Positions 55,523 to 63,199 of a stretch of DNA of 64,000 nucleotides are shown here, piece after piece. The position numbers were made by a program, and so were the translations under genes. This DNA is from JAICYJ01 sp963797565 (GTDB lineage: Bacteria > Actinomycetota > Thermoleophilia > Gaiellales > JAICJC01). Position 1 is the first letter of the stretch. Each line of letters starts with the position of its first letter. The stretch spans positions 372,001 through 436,000 of the forward strand of contig CAWCPM010000015.1 of assembly GCA_963797565.1 (NCBI GenBank), given 5' to 3'. Below the pieces are notes generated by a model. It was not told the DNA's origin and made no database searches. It saw nothing but the letters and a program-made list of their open reading frames with translations.

Positions 55523-56250
55523 GGCTCGAGATCCTGCCGCTGGCCGTGCCGGGCGAGATCGAGGCGGGCGCGGATCTGGCAGGGCTGCTGCTGGGCGCCG
55601 CGCCGTCGCTGGAGACGGGCGATGTGGTGGTGGTGTCGCACAAGGCGGTCAGCAAGTCGGAGGGTCGGGTGGCCGACCTGCGGGAGGTGACGCCGTCGGC
55701 GCGGGCGATCGAGCTGGCCGGGCCGGACGGCGACCCGCGCATGGCCGAGATGGTGCTTCGCGAGAGCCGGCGGATCGTGCGGCGGCGCGGGTCGCTGCTG
55801 ATCGCCGAGACGCACCACGGGTTCATCTGCGCCAGCGCCGGGATCGACCGTTCGAACGCGCCGGGCGCGGACAAGGTCGTGCTGCTGCCGGTCGATCCGG
55901 ACGCGTCGGCAGCGGCGCTGCGGGCGGAGCTGGAGCGGCGGGGCGGGGTGTCGCTGGCGGTGGTGGTGGCCGACACGATGGGCCGGCCGCTGCGAAACGG
56001 GATCGTGGGCACGGCCATCGGGGTCAGCGGCCTGGAGCCGCTGCGCGGGTACCACGGCCAGGCGGACGCGGCCGGCTACACGCTGCGAACCACGCAGGTG
56101 GCGGTGGCCGACGAGCTGGCGGCGGCCGCCGACCTGGTGCTGGGCAAGCTGGAGCGGGTGCCGGCGGCACTGGTGCGGGGCTTCGCGGCCGGCGGCGAGG
56201 GCACCGCCCGCGAGCTGATCCGCGAGTCGGAGCGCGACCTCTTCATCTAG
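55519..56250 (+). CDS. cofE: Coenzyme F420-0:gamma-glutamyl ligase
   Basis: 243 residues, the stand-alone archaeal-type ligase rather than the bifunctional FbiB of mycobacteria. VVVVSHKAVSKSEGRVADL, ETHHGFICASAGIDRSNAPG, VVVADTMGRPLRNGIVGTAIG and GVSGLEPLRGYHG-type blocks match CofE. It adds glutamate residues to F420-0 with GTP. GTG 55519 overlaps cofD. Its TAG shares CTAG (56247-56250) with the convergent TMEM175-like gene. Confidence 0.93.
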   Translation: MRLEILPLAVPGEIEAGADLAGLLLGAAPSLETGDVVVVSHKAVSKSEGRVADLREVTPSARAIELAGPDGDPRMAEMVLRESRRIVRRRGSLLIAETHHGFICASAGIDRSNAPGADKVVLLPVDPDASAAALRAELERRGGVSLAVVVADTMGRPLRNGIVGTAIGVSGLEPLRGYHGQADAAGYTLRTTQVAVADELAAAADLVLGKLERVPAALVRGFAAGGEGTARELIRESERDLFI

Positions 56251-56855
56251 CGGGTCGTGCGGTAGAAGAGCGCGCCGGCGGGCACGTAGAACGCGGCCAG
56301 GATCAGGGTCAGGATGACGCTTGCCAGCGGATTCACGAAGGCCACCGCCAGCACCACGAGGTAGAGCACGATGCCGGGGTCGAAGGCGCGCGAGATCGCG
56401 TCCAGCTTCGACTGCGGCACGGCCTCGGCGATCAGCCGGCGGCCGTGGCGGGCGTAGCGCCACCAGATGTTGTAGAGCACGGACATCGCCAGCAGGGTCA
56501 GATCGTACGCGTAGACGGCGGCGTGCTCACCCTGGTTCTGGAGGTGGTCGGCCACGAGTTTGGTGGGGAAGGGGATGAAGGCGACCACCATCAGGAGCAC
56601 GATGTTGATGAACAGCATGGTGCGATCGACGCGGGCCATGCAGCCGACGCATTCGTGGTGGTTGACCCAGATGATGCCGATGATCAGGAAGCTGGTGGCG
56701 TAGGCCAGGTACGAGGGCCAGAGGTCGACGAGGGCCCGGCCGAGGTGCTGGTCGGTGCCGGTGCCGACGCCGATCTCGAGCACCAGCAGCGTCGCGGCGA
56801 TCGCGAACACGCCGTCCGAGAACGCCTCCATGCGTGCGGTGCCGACGTCCTCCAT
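56247..56855 (-). CDS. TMEM175-family membrane protein (DUF1211)
   Basis: 202 residues with six predicted helices. The first helix carries RMEAFSDGVFAIAATLLVLE with the FSDGVFAI signature of TMEM175/DUF1211 proteins, bacterial relatives of the lysosomal potassium channel. IIGIIWVNHHE in helix 3 is also conserved. It may conduct monovalent cations. ATG 56855. It interrupts the F420 genes, lying between cofE and cofC. Confidence 0.85.
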   Translation of the reverse strand: MEDVGTARMEAFSDGVFAIAATLLVLEIGVGTGTDQHLGRALVDLWPSYLAYATSFLIIGIIWVNHHECVGCMARVDRTMLFINIVLLMVVAFIPFPTKLVADHLQNQGEHAAVYAYDLTLLAMSVLYNIWWRYARHGRRLIAEAVPQSKLDAISRAFDPGIVLYLVVLAVAFVNPLASVILTLILAAFYVPAGALFYRTTR

Positions 56856-57041
56856 GCCGCCATCTTCGCCGCGCCCTCGGACGCCGAGGAGGCCGACTCG
56901 GCGCGGGCGGCGATGCCGGACTTCGCCACGTAGGCCCGTTCAATCGGTGCCGATCTCCGTCTGAACGCCCGTGACCTCGCCGTGGCGTTCCTGTGACGTT
57001 TCACGCCGTCACGGGAGCGTCACGGCCCGGTCACGGCTGAT

Positions 57042-57154
57042 ACGACGGTGCCCGGCACCTCCGTATCACCCGCGGACGGCGCGTTCGCGGACGCAGGCCG
57101 CGTCGCGGCCGAGACTGCGTCGCAGGGTGGAACGGGGGTGCCGGGCACCGTCGT
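57042..57154. repeat. 113-bp nested inverted repeat (REP/BIME-like)
   Basis: Perfect 18-bp arms ACGACGGTGCCCGGCACC (57042-57059) and its complement (57137-57154) enclose CACCC/GGGTG, GACGCAG/CTGCGTC and GGCCGC/GCGGCC stems in nested order, so the whole can fold as one long hairpin. Each arm contains the self-complementary core GGTGCCSGGCACC, as in two head-to-head REP units. It lies in the 342-base gap 56856-57197, downstream of cofC and upstream of the TMEM175-like gene; the rest of the gap holds three TCACGG repeats near 57008-57035 and no ORF. Confidence 0.65.
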
Positions 57155-57197
57155 CACACGCGTGACGCCGACGTGACCGTCCCGTTGCGGGTCGTTG

Positions 57198-57788
57198 TCA
57201 CGCTGTCAGTGACAGCTTTGCGCGGATCACGTCGTCGGGCGTGTCGACGTCGAGCGCCAGCCCGGGACGGTCGAGCGTGACCGACTCGATCCCGGCCGTC
57301 GCCGCCAGCTGGGCATGCACGAGCGCGCTTCCGGCCGAGCCGAACGCGGGCGTGATCACGTCCGCCGGCCGTACCGCGAGCGCGTTCGTGCCGCCGTCGT
57401 GGGCGCGGCCGATCGCGATCCCGCGCTCCGGCATCGCCGTCACCAGCGCACGCACGTCGCTCGCGCTCACCAGCGGCAGGTCGCCGGCCAGGTACAGCAC
57501 CGCCTCCGGCGCGGGCGACAGCAGCCCACGTGCGTGATCCAGCCCCTCGTTCCAGGGCAGCTCCCCGTCCGACACCAGCCCCACCCGGTAGGTCCGCGCC
57601 AGCGCCGGCGCCAGCGGCTCGCAGCTGCAAAGCGCCACCGGCCCCACGTCCGCCGCCACCGCCTCGCGCGCCACGTGCTCGACCATCGCCAGCATCAGCC
57701 GCCGCCGCTCGTCGCCGCCCAGCGCCGGGTGCAGCCGCTGCTTCGCACCGGCCAGCCGCTTCAGCGGAATCAGGATCTGGAGGTCCAC
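57198..57788 (-). CDS. cofC: 2-phospho-L-lactate guanylyltransferase (F420 biosynthesis)
   Basis: 196 residues. QILIPLKRLAGAKQRLHPAL is the nucleotide-binding start, YLAGDLPLVSASDV the metal-binding Asp region and IGRAHDGGTNALAVRP a typical CofC/FbiD block. It activates phospholactate (or PEP in actinobacteria) with GTP for CofD. GTG 57788 has TAGTCT (minus strand) seven bases upstream, part of a promoter shared with the divergent Fgd-like gene. It is separated from cofDE by an unrelated gene. Confidence 0.92.
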   Translation of the reverse strand: MDLQILIPLKRLAGAKQRLHPALGGDERRRLMLAMVEHVAREAVAADVGPVALCSCEPLAPALARTYRVGLVSDGELPWNEGLDHARGLLSPAPEAVLYLAGDLPLVSASDVRALVTAMPERGIAIGRAHDGGTNALAVRPADVITPAFGSAGSALVHAQLAATAGIESVTLDRPGLALDVDTPDDVIRAKLSLTA

Positions 57789-57811
57789 GAACGGCAGACT
57801 AGACTGCCCCG
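57789..57811. promoter_or_regulatory. Bidirectional leaderless promoter between cofC and fgd-like gene
   Basis: AGACTAGACT (57796-57805) gives TAGACT on the plus strand, six bases before ATG 57812, and TAGTCT on the minus strand, seven bases before GTG 57788; the two hexamers share the central TA. This couples expression of an F420 biosynthesis gene to the main F420-reducing enzyme. Confidence 0.55.
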
Positions 57812-58813
57812 ATGCTCGCCCTCGGCTACAAGGCCTCGGCGGAGCAGTTCGGCCCCCGGCGGCTGCTCTCCTATGCGCTCGAGGCGGAGGCGCACGGCTT
57901 TGACAGCGTCGCCGTCTCAGACCACTTCCAGCCCTTCCGCCACACCGGCGGGCATTCCCCTGCCGCGCTGCCGTGGCTGGGCGCGCTGGCGGTGCAGAGC
58001 GACCGCATCCGCTTCGGCACCAGCGTCTCCACGCCCACCCTGCGCGTCCATCCGTCGATCATGGCCCAGTCGTTTGCGACCATCGCCTGCCTCGCGCCCG
58101 GCCGCGTCTGGCTGGGCGTCGGCACCGGCGAGTCGATGAACGAGGTGCCTGCGCTGGGCATCGCCTGGCCGCGCTTTGCCGAGCGTCTGGAGCGGCTGGC
58201 CGAGGCGGTCGAGCTGATGCGCCTGCTCTGGACCGAGGACCGGGTCACCTTCCACGGCACCCACTACCGCACCGCCAACGCCACGGTCTACGACAAGCCC
58301 GACCGGCCCCTGCCGATCCTGATCGCGGCCGCCGGCGCCAAGGCGGCCCGCTTCGCCGGAGCGGAGGGCGACGGCTACATCACCACCAGCGGCAAGCCGC
58401 TCGAGCTCTACACAGAGACGCTGCTGCCCGCGCTTGAGCAGGGCGCCCGCGACGCCGGCCGCGACCCGGCCGCCGAGCGCCTGCTCGAGGTGAAGGTGTC
58501 CTACGAGCGCGACCCCGTCCGCGCCGCCGACGAGTGCCGCTTCTGGGGCGCCCTGGCGCTGTCGGCCGAGAGCAAGCAGGGCATCGACGACCCGCTCGAG
58601 CTGGAGCGCCTGGCCGAGCAGGAGCACGTCCACGCCGAGTCGCGCTTCATCCTCACCGGCGACCCCGACGAGCTCTGCGACCGGGTCGCGCCGTACGTCG
58701 ACCTGGGCTTCCGCCACCTCGTGTTCCACAGCCCCGCGCCCGACCAGTCGAGGTTCCTGGAGCTGTTTGCGGCCGACGCGCTGCCGCGCCTGCGCGAGCG
58801 CTTCGGCGACTGA
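57812..58813 (+). CDS. fgd: F420-dependent glucose-6-phosphate dehydrogenase-like LLM enzyme
   Basis: 333 residues, very close in layout to mycobacterial Fgd: LGYKASAEQFGPR, VSDHFQPFRHTGGHSP (D37, H38), GVGTGESMNE (E107), and phosphate-binding positions kept as Lys in TTSGKPLELY, Lys in LSAESKQGIDD and Arg in ESRFILTGDPDE. The active-site Trp that follows the DHFQP motif in M. tuberculosis Fgd1 is Phe42 here. It should oxidise glucose-6-phosphate (or another phosphosugar) and reduce F420. Leaderless start with TAGACT six bases upstream; divergent from cofC. Confidence 0.83.
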   Translation: MLALGYKASAEQFGPRRLLSYALEAEAHGFDSVAVSDHFQPFRHTGGHSPAALPWLGALAVQSDRIRFGTSVSTPTLRVHPSIMAQSFATIACLAPGRVWLGVGTGESMNEVPALGIAWPRFAERLERLAEAVELMRLLWTEDRVTFHGTHYRTANATVYDKPDRPLPILIAAAGAKAARFAGAEGDGYITTSGKPLELYTETLLPALEQGARDAGRDPAAERLLEVKVSYERDPVRAADECRFWGALALSAESKQGIDDPLELERLAEQEHVHAESRFILTGDPDELCDRVAPYVDLGFRHLVFHSPAPDQSRFLELFAADALPRLRERFGD

Positions 58814-58819
58814 CCCGCC

Positions 58820-59209
58820 CTAGTGGTGGAACAGGTAGCGCTCGGGCTCGATCGTGACCTTGACCCGCTCGACGCCGTCCTCGAAGTTGTCGAACGGCTC
58901 GCCCGTGTACTTCAGCGCCAGCTCGTCGGCGTGCTCGTGGGCGCCCTCGCGCGTCATCACGGCGCGGCCGCGGATCTCGACCGACCGGTAACCGCTGGAG
59001 TCGATCACCTCGAGCGTGACGCGGGGATCGCGCTCGATGTTGCGCCACTTGACCCGCCCCTCGGCCGTGTTGAACACAGGACGGCCGTCCTCGATGTGCA
59101 CCCACACCGGTGACACCTGCACGCTGCCGTCGCCGTTGACGGTGCCGAGGTGGCCGAAGTTGGGGCCGGCCAGCAGCTCGGCCGCAAGTGCCTTGGGATC
59201 GACGCTCAC
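58820..59209 (-). CDS. PPOX-class F420-dependent enzyme
   Basis: 129 residues, split-barrel fold. GHLGTVNGDGSVQVSPVWV and NTAEGRVKWRNIERDPRVTL are typical of the F420-dependent PPOX (FDOR) proteins that reduce small molecules such as biliverdin or quinones; YLFHH ends the chain. GTG 59209 has TAGAGT six bases upstream (leaderless). Convergent with the Fgd-like gene, its likely F420H2 supplier. Confidence 0.85.
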   Translation of the reverse strand: MSVDPKALAAELLAGPNFGHLGTVNGDGSVQVSPVWVHIEDGRPVFNTAEGRVKWRNIERDPRVTLEVIDSSGYRSVEIRGRAVMTREGAHEHADELALKYTGEPFDNFEDGVERVKVTIEPERYLFHH

Positions 59210-59218
59210 GCGCGCACT

Positions 59219-59717
59219 CTACCCGCCTGCCAGCACGGCCTCGATGAACGCCGTCTTGGCCTCGGTGTAGCCCGCCCGATCGTCCCCGTAGGCGGCGGCC
59301 AGCTCACGCTTGAGCGCCGCGTACTCGCGGGCGGTGCCCGGGTTCGCCCGCAGGTGGTCGCGCAGCCGCAGGTGCGCCACCAGCGGCGCCGCGCCCTCCA
59401 CGCACACGTACAGGTGGTGCTCGGGCAGGTGCGGCGGCTGGTCGAATGCCGCACGCCCGGGCACGCCGGCATCGCCCTTGTGCGGGTACCCCGCAGTCCG
59501 CCAGCAACGCGATCGCCTCGGCCACGTCGCCCTGGTCGGCCACCACCACGTCGATGTCGATGATCGGCTTGGCCGCCAGTCCCGGCACCGCCGTGCTGCC
59601 GATGTGCTCGATCGACCGCGCGCGCATCCGCAGGCCGGCCGGCAGCCCGTCCCGCAGCTCGCAGAACAGCTCGGGCCAGCGCGGGTCGTACTCGCTGATC
59701 ACGATCGGCTCGCCCAC
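59219..59717 (-). CDS. GrpB/UPF0157-family protein, one frameshift
   Basis: About 165 residues with a nucleotidyltransferase-like fold: VISEYDPRWPELF, SIEHIGSTAVPGLAAKPIIDID (marks residues about 35-55) and later HLPEHHLYVC. Function unproven; some relatives are linked to CoA or nucleotide metabolism. The frame shifts after LLADCG: removing one C from the C4 run at 59489-59492 gives CGYPHKGDAGVPGRAAFD in frame, as in intact homologues. GTG 59717. Confidence 0.8.
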
Positions 59718-59728
59718 GGCGCCCGGCG

Positions 59729-60679
59729 TCAGAGCGCCGCGACGCGCGGCGCCAGCTGCTCGCCGATCATCCGCACCGCATCCAGGTCGCGGTGGTCGAG
59801 GTGCTGCAGCATCGCCCGCTCCAGTCCGGCGGCGGCCAGCCCCTCGAGCTGCCCGGCCACCTCATCCAGCGTGCCGCACACCCAGCCGTCGACCCGCTCG
59901 GCCAGCAGCTGCTCGCCGCTGATCCCGTCGAAGTGCAGCGCGCCCAGCCGCCCCGCCCGCTCCAGCAGCTCGTCGCGGGTGCGGCCGATCAGGGTGGTCT
60001 CCATGAACGAGAAGCGAAGCGGGGGACGACCGTGCCGCGCCGCGGCCTCGTCCAGGCGGCGCCGCACCGCCCGGCACTCCTCCGGGTCGGCCGAGACGAT
60101 GTTGTACTCCTGTGCGAAGCGCGCGGCCAGGTCGACCGTGCGGGGCTTGCCGGCGCCGCCCACGATCACGGGTGGATGCGGCTGCTGCAGCGGCTTGGGC
60201 AGTGCCTGGCAGGCCTCCAGCTGGTAGTGCGTGCCGTCGAACGAGAACTCCTGCTCGGTCCACTCGCGGATCACGATCTCAAGCTGCTCCTCGAGCATGT
60301 CCATGCGCTCGCGCATGGGCGGGAACGGGAAGCCGAAGCTGCGATGCTCGAGCCGGTACCAGCCCGCGCCCAGCCCCAGCTCCACGCGACCGCCGGAGAT
60401 GTGGTCGACGGTGGTGACCGCGTTTGCCACCAGCGAGGGGTGGCGGAACGTCACCGGCGAGACCATGGTGCCCAGCCGCAGCCGGCTGGTGCGCGCCGCG
60501 ATCGCGGCCAGGGTCGTCCAGGCGTCGTGCGAGCCGCGCCCGATCTGGCCGTCGCCTGAGAGGTAGTGATCCGACCGGAATAGCGCCTCGATCCCGACCG
60601 CCTCGCAGGTCTCGGCAAGCGCCACCCAGTCGGACCAGGTCACGTCCTCCTGGCCCTCGATCATCAGGCACAGCCGCAT
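59729..60679 (-). CDS. LLM-class F420-dependent oxidoreductase
   Basis: 316 residues of the long luciferase-like type. ALFRSDHYLSG, VDHISGGRVELGLGAGWYRLEH and PPVIVGGAGKPRTVDLAARFA are F420-binding LLM blocks. Substrate unknown. ATG 60679 has TAGAGT seven bases upstream; that box overlaps the stop of the aminotransferase gene, so this gene probably has its own leaderless promoter in addition to read-through. Confidence 0.87.
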   Translation of the reverse strand: MRLCLMIEGQEDVTWSDWVALAETCEAVGIEALFRSDHYLSGDGQIGRGSHDAWTTLAAIAARTSRLRLGTMVSPVTFRHPSLVANAVTTVDHISGGRVELGLGAGWYRLEHRSFGFPFPPMRERMDMLEEQLEIVIREWTEQEFSFDGTHYQLEACQALPKPLQQPHPPVIVGGAGKPRTVDLAARFAQEYNIVSADPEECRAVRRRLDEAAARHGRPPLRFSFMETTLIGRTRDELLERAGRLGALHFDGISGEQLLAERVDGWVCGTLDEVAGQLEGLAAAGLERAMLQHLDHRDLDAVRMIGEQLAPRVAAL

Positions 60680-60689
60680 GCGCGGGACT

Positions 60690-62084
60690 CTACCGGGCCG
60701 CCTCGCGAGCCAGCACGACCTCGATCGCCTCCTCCAGGATCGCGACCGCGCGGTCGAGCGCCGCCACCGGCATCACCAGCGACGGCTGCAGGTTGTAGGT
60801 GGCGGTGCTGGAGTCGGCCAGCAGGCCGCGGCGCAGGCACTCCTCGGCGACGGCCTCCTGCAGCTCCGGCGCGCGCTGTTTGGTCTCGCGGTCGGAGACG
60901 AACTCGACCGCCATGTAGCAGCCCCTGATGCGCACGTCGCCGACCACCGGGTACCGCTCGGGCAGCCGACCCAGCGTCTCGCGGGCGCGGGCGTCCAGCG
61001 CACGCACGTTCTCGAGCACCGGCTCGTGCTCGAAGACGTCGAGCGTCGCCAGCGCCGCGGCGCAGGCCGCGGGCAGCCATGCCCAGGTGCTGCCGGTGGG
61101 CACGTCGTCGTAGCCGCCCATCGCCCGCTCCGATCCCAGCACCGCGCCCAGCGGCATCACGCCGCCGCCGATGCCCTTGCCCAGGCACATCAGGTCAGGC
61201 TCGACGCCCCAGTGCTCGACCGCGAACATGGTGCCGGTGCGACCCATGCCGGACTTGACCTCGTCGGCGCAGAGCAGCCAGCCGTGCTCGCGGCACAGCT
61301 CCACCAGCGCCGGCCAGAAGCCGTCCGGGGGGATCTGCACGCCGCCCGACCCGATGATCGGCTCGATCACCACGCCGGCCACGTCGCGCGGATCGACGGC
61401 GTGGAACAGGACGTGGTCGCGCAGGTAATCGATGGTGGCGTCGCCGCTCCCTCCCGGCCGCGGATCGCCGAACGGCGAGCGGTAGGGGTTGGGGTAGGGG
61501 ACGTGCACGAACCCGGGGGTGAGCTGGCGCAGGCCGCTGGAGATGTCCTGGCGCTCGGCGCCCAGCGTGGCCGTCATGGTCGACTCGCCGTGGTAGGAGC
61601 CGAAGAACGCGATCACCAGCTGGCGCCCCGTGGCGCGCCGCATCAGCTTCAGCGCGATCTCGATGGCCTCCGTGCCGTTCAGCGCGATGTCGACTCGCGT
61701 CAGGCTGCGCGGCGCGATCGCCAGCAGCCGCTCGGCCAGCGGCGCCATCAGCTCGGAGGCCAGCCCGTGGCTGTCCTCGTTGCCGTAGCGGCGAAGCATC
61801 TCGACGGCGGGCTCGATCAGGTCCTCCCGGCACGCGCCCAGTGGCACCGACGCGGACGCCGAGATCAGGTCGAGGTAGACGTTGCCGTCCACGTCCTCCA
61901 CCGCCCAGCCGCGCTTGCGGGCGACCACGAACGGCGCCAGGCCCGCTGTCAGACCCGGGTAGAACGACGCCTGCATCCGCTCCAGCAGCTCGCGGCTGCG
62001 CGGCCCGGGCGGCGGCGTCCGCATGCTCGGCACCGCGTCGATGTCGAGCGAGAGCTCGCCACCCTGCGCGGCCGTCGGTGTCAT
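60690..62084 (-). CDS. Class III aminotransferase (GABA/polyamine type)
   Basis: 464 residues. PLP enzyme with GTEAIEIALKLMRRATGR, FFGSYHGESTMTATLG, VIEPIIGSGG, LLCADEVKSGMGRTG and the PLP lysine in LGKGIGGGVMPLG. The sequence suits 4-aminobutyrate, putrescine or other omega-amino substrates. ATG 62084 overlaps the ABC ATPase stop (ATGA). With a PotA-like ATPase and glycerate kinase upstream, it suggests uptake and catabolism of a polyamine or amino acid. Confidence 0.88.
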   Translation of the reverse strand: MTPTAAQGGELSLDIDAVPSMRTPPPGPRSRELLERMQASFYPGLTAGLAPFVVARKRGWAVEDVDGNVYLDLISASASVPLGACREDLIEPAVEMLRRYGNEDSHGLASELMAPLAERLLAIAPRSLTRVDIALNGTEAIEIALKLMRRATGRQLVIAFFGSYHGESTMTATLGAERQDISSGLRQLTPGFVHVPYPNPYRSPFGDPRPGGSGDATIDYLRDHVLFHAVDPRDVAGVVIEPIIGSGGVQIPPDGFWPALVELCREHGWLLCADEVKSGMGRTGTMFAVEHWGVEPDLMCLGKGIGGGVMPLGAVLGSERAMGGYDDVPTGSTWAWLPAACAAALATLDVFEHEPVLENVRALDARARETLGRLPERYPVVGDVRIRGCYMAVEFVSDRETKQRAPELQEAVAEECLRRGLLADSSTATYNLQPSLVMPVAALDRAVAILEEAIEVVLAREAAR

Positions 62085-63199
62085 GCCTCCGGCTCCGCGT
62101 CCGGGGACGCCGCCGATCCGATCACGTAGCTGTGATCGACCCGCCACTGCAGCCGGACATCATCGCCGACGCCTGCCTGGACGTGGTCCGACTCGTCGTT
62201 CAGCTGGTGCACCGTCAGCAGCTCGCCGGTTGCCAGCCGCACGATCAGCTGCGTCATCGAGCCGAGGTAGACGACCTCGGAGACGGTGCCCGCGATCAGC
62301 GAGCAGCCGTCCGGCACAGAGCCGTTCGAGAGCTTCACCTTCTCCGGCCTGACGGTGATCTGGAAGGCATCCTCGACGCCGCCCGGGTCGGGCGCGAGCA
62401 GGCGCTGGCCCTCGCCCAGCCGCATCTCCAGCACGCCCGAGCGGCGCTCGTCCACCCGCAGCGCCAGCAGGTTCGAGATGCCGATGAACCCGGCCACGAA
62501 CGCCGTCCTGGGATGCTCGTACAGCTCGCGCGGCTCCGCCACCTGCTCGACCACGCCCTCGTTCATGACGGCGATCCGGTCGGACATCGTCAGCGCCTCC
62601 TCCTGGTCGTGCGTGACGTAGACGAAGGTGGTTGCGGTCTGCGCCGCGATCGACTTCAGCTCCAGCTGCATCTGGCGGCGCAGCTTCAGGTCGAGGGCGC
62701 CCAGCGGCTCGTCGAGGAGCAGGGCCGCCGGGCGGTTGACCAGCGCCCGGGCCAGCGCGACGCGCTGCTGCTGGCCGCCCGAGAGCTGGCGTGGGCGGCG
62801 CTCGTCGAGGCCCTCCAGCCGCACGATGCGCAGCGCGTCGGCCACGCGGGCGGTCGTCTCGGCGCGCCCGACGCGCTTGATGCGCAGCCCGAAGGCGACG
62901 TTCTGGGCGACGGTCATGTGCGGGAACAGCCCGTACGCCTGGAACACCATGTTCACGTTCCGCTTGGCGGGCGGCACCCAGGTCACGTCCTCGCCCTGCA
63001 GCAGGATGCGGCCGCTGGTGGGCTCCTCGAAGCCGCCGATCATGCGCAGCGTGGTGGTCTTGCCGCAGCCGCTCGGCCCCAGCATCGAGAAGAACTCGCC
63101 GCCCGGGATGGTCAGGTTGACCGCGTCCACGGCGACCACCGACCCGAACCGCTTGCTGACGTGCTCCAGCACGATCTGGCCCTGGGTCCCGTCGCTCAC
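62081..63199 (-). CDS. potA: ABC transporter ATPase, PotA/spermidine-putrescine type
   Basis: 372 residues. Walker A GPSGCGKTT (about 40-48), signature LSGGQQQR, Walker B ALLLDEPLGALD and a C-terminal TOBE domain with IGISNLLALRVDE and ITVRPEKVKL. This is the PotA/CysA/MalK group; the residues RPEKVKLS fit polyamine or ferric importers. No permease or binding-protein gene is inside the window, so they may lie past the right edge. GTG 63199 overlaps the glycerate kinase stop. Confidence 0.85.
   Translation of the reverse strand: MSDGTQGQIVLEHVSKRFGSVVAVDAVNLTIPGGEFFSMLGPSGCGKTTTLRMIGGFEEPTSGRILLQGEDVTWVPPAKRNVNMVFQAYGLFPHMTVAQNVAFGLRIKRVGRAETTARVADALRIVRLEGLDERRPRQLSGGQQQRVALARALVNRPAALLLDEPLGALDLKLRRQMQLELKSIAAQTATTFVYVTHDQEEALTMSDRIAVMNEGVVEQVAEPRELYEHPRTAFVAGFIGISNLLALRVDERRSGVLEMRLGEGQRLLAPDPGGVEDAFQITVRPEKVKLSNGSVPDGCSLIAGTVSEVVYLGSMTQLIVRLATGELLTVHQLNDESDHVQAGVGDDVRLQWRVDHSYVIGSAASPDAEPEA

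Noticed and set aside
57202..57216. 15-bp palindrome GCTGTCAGTGACAGC as an operator
   Set aside because: It falls inside the last codons of cofC and is most simply explained by its coding sequence.
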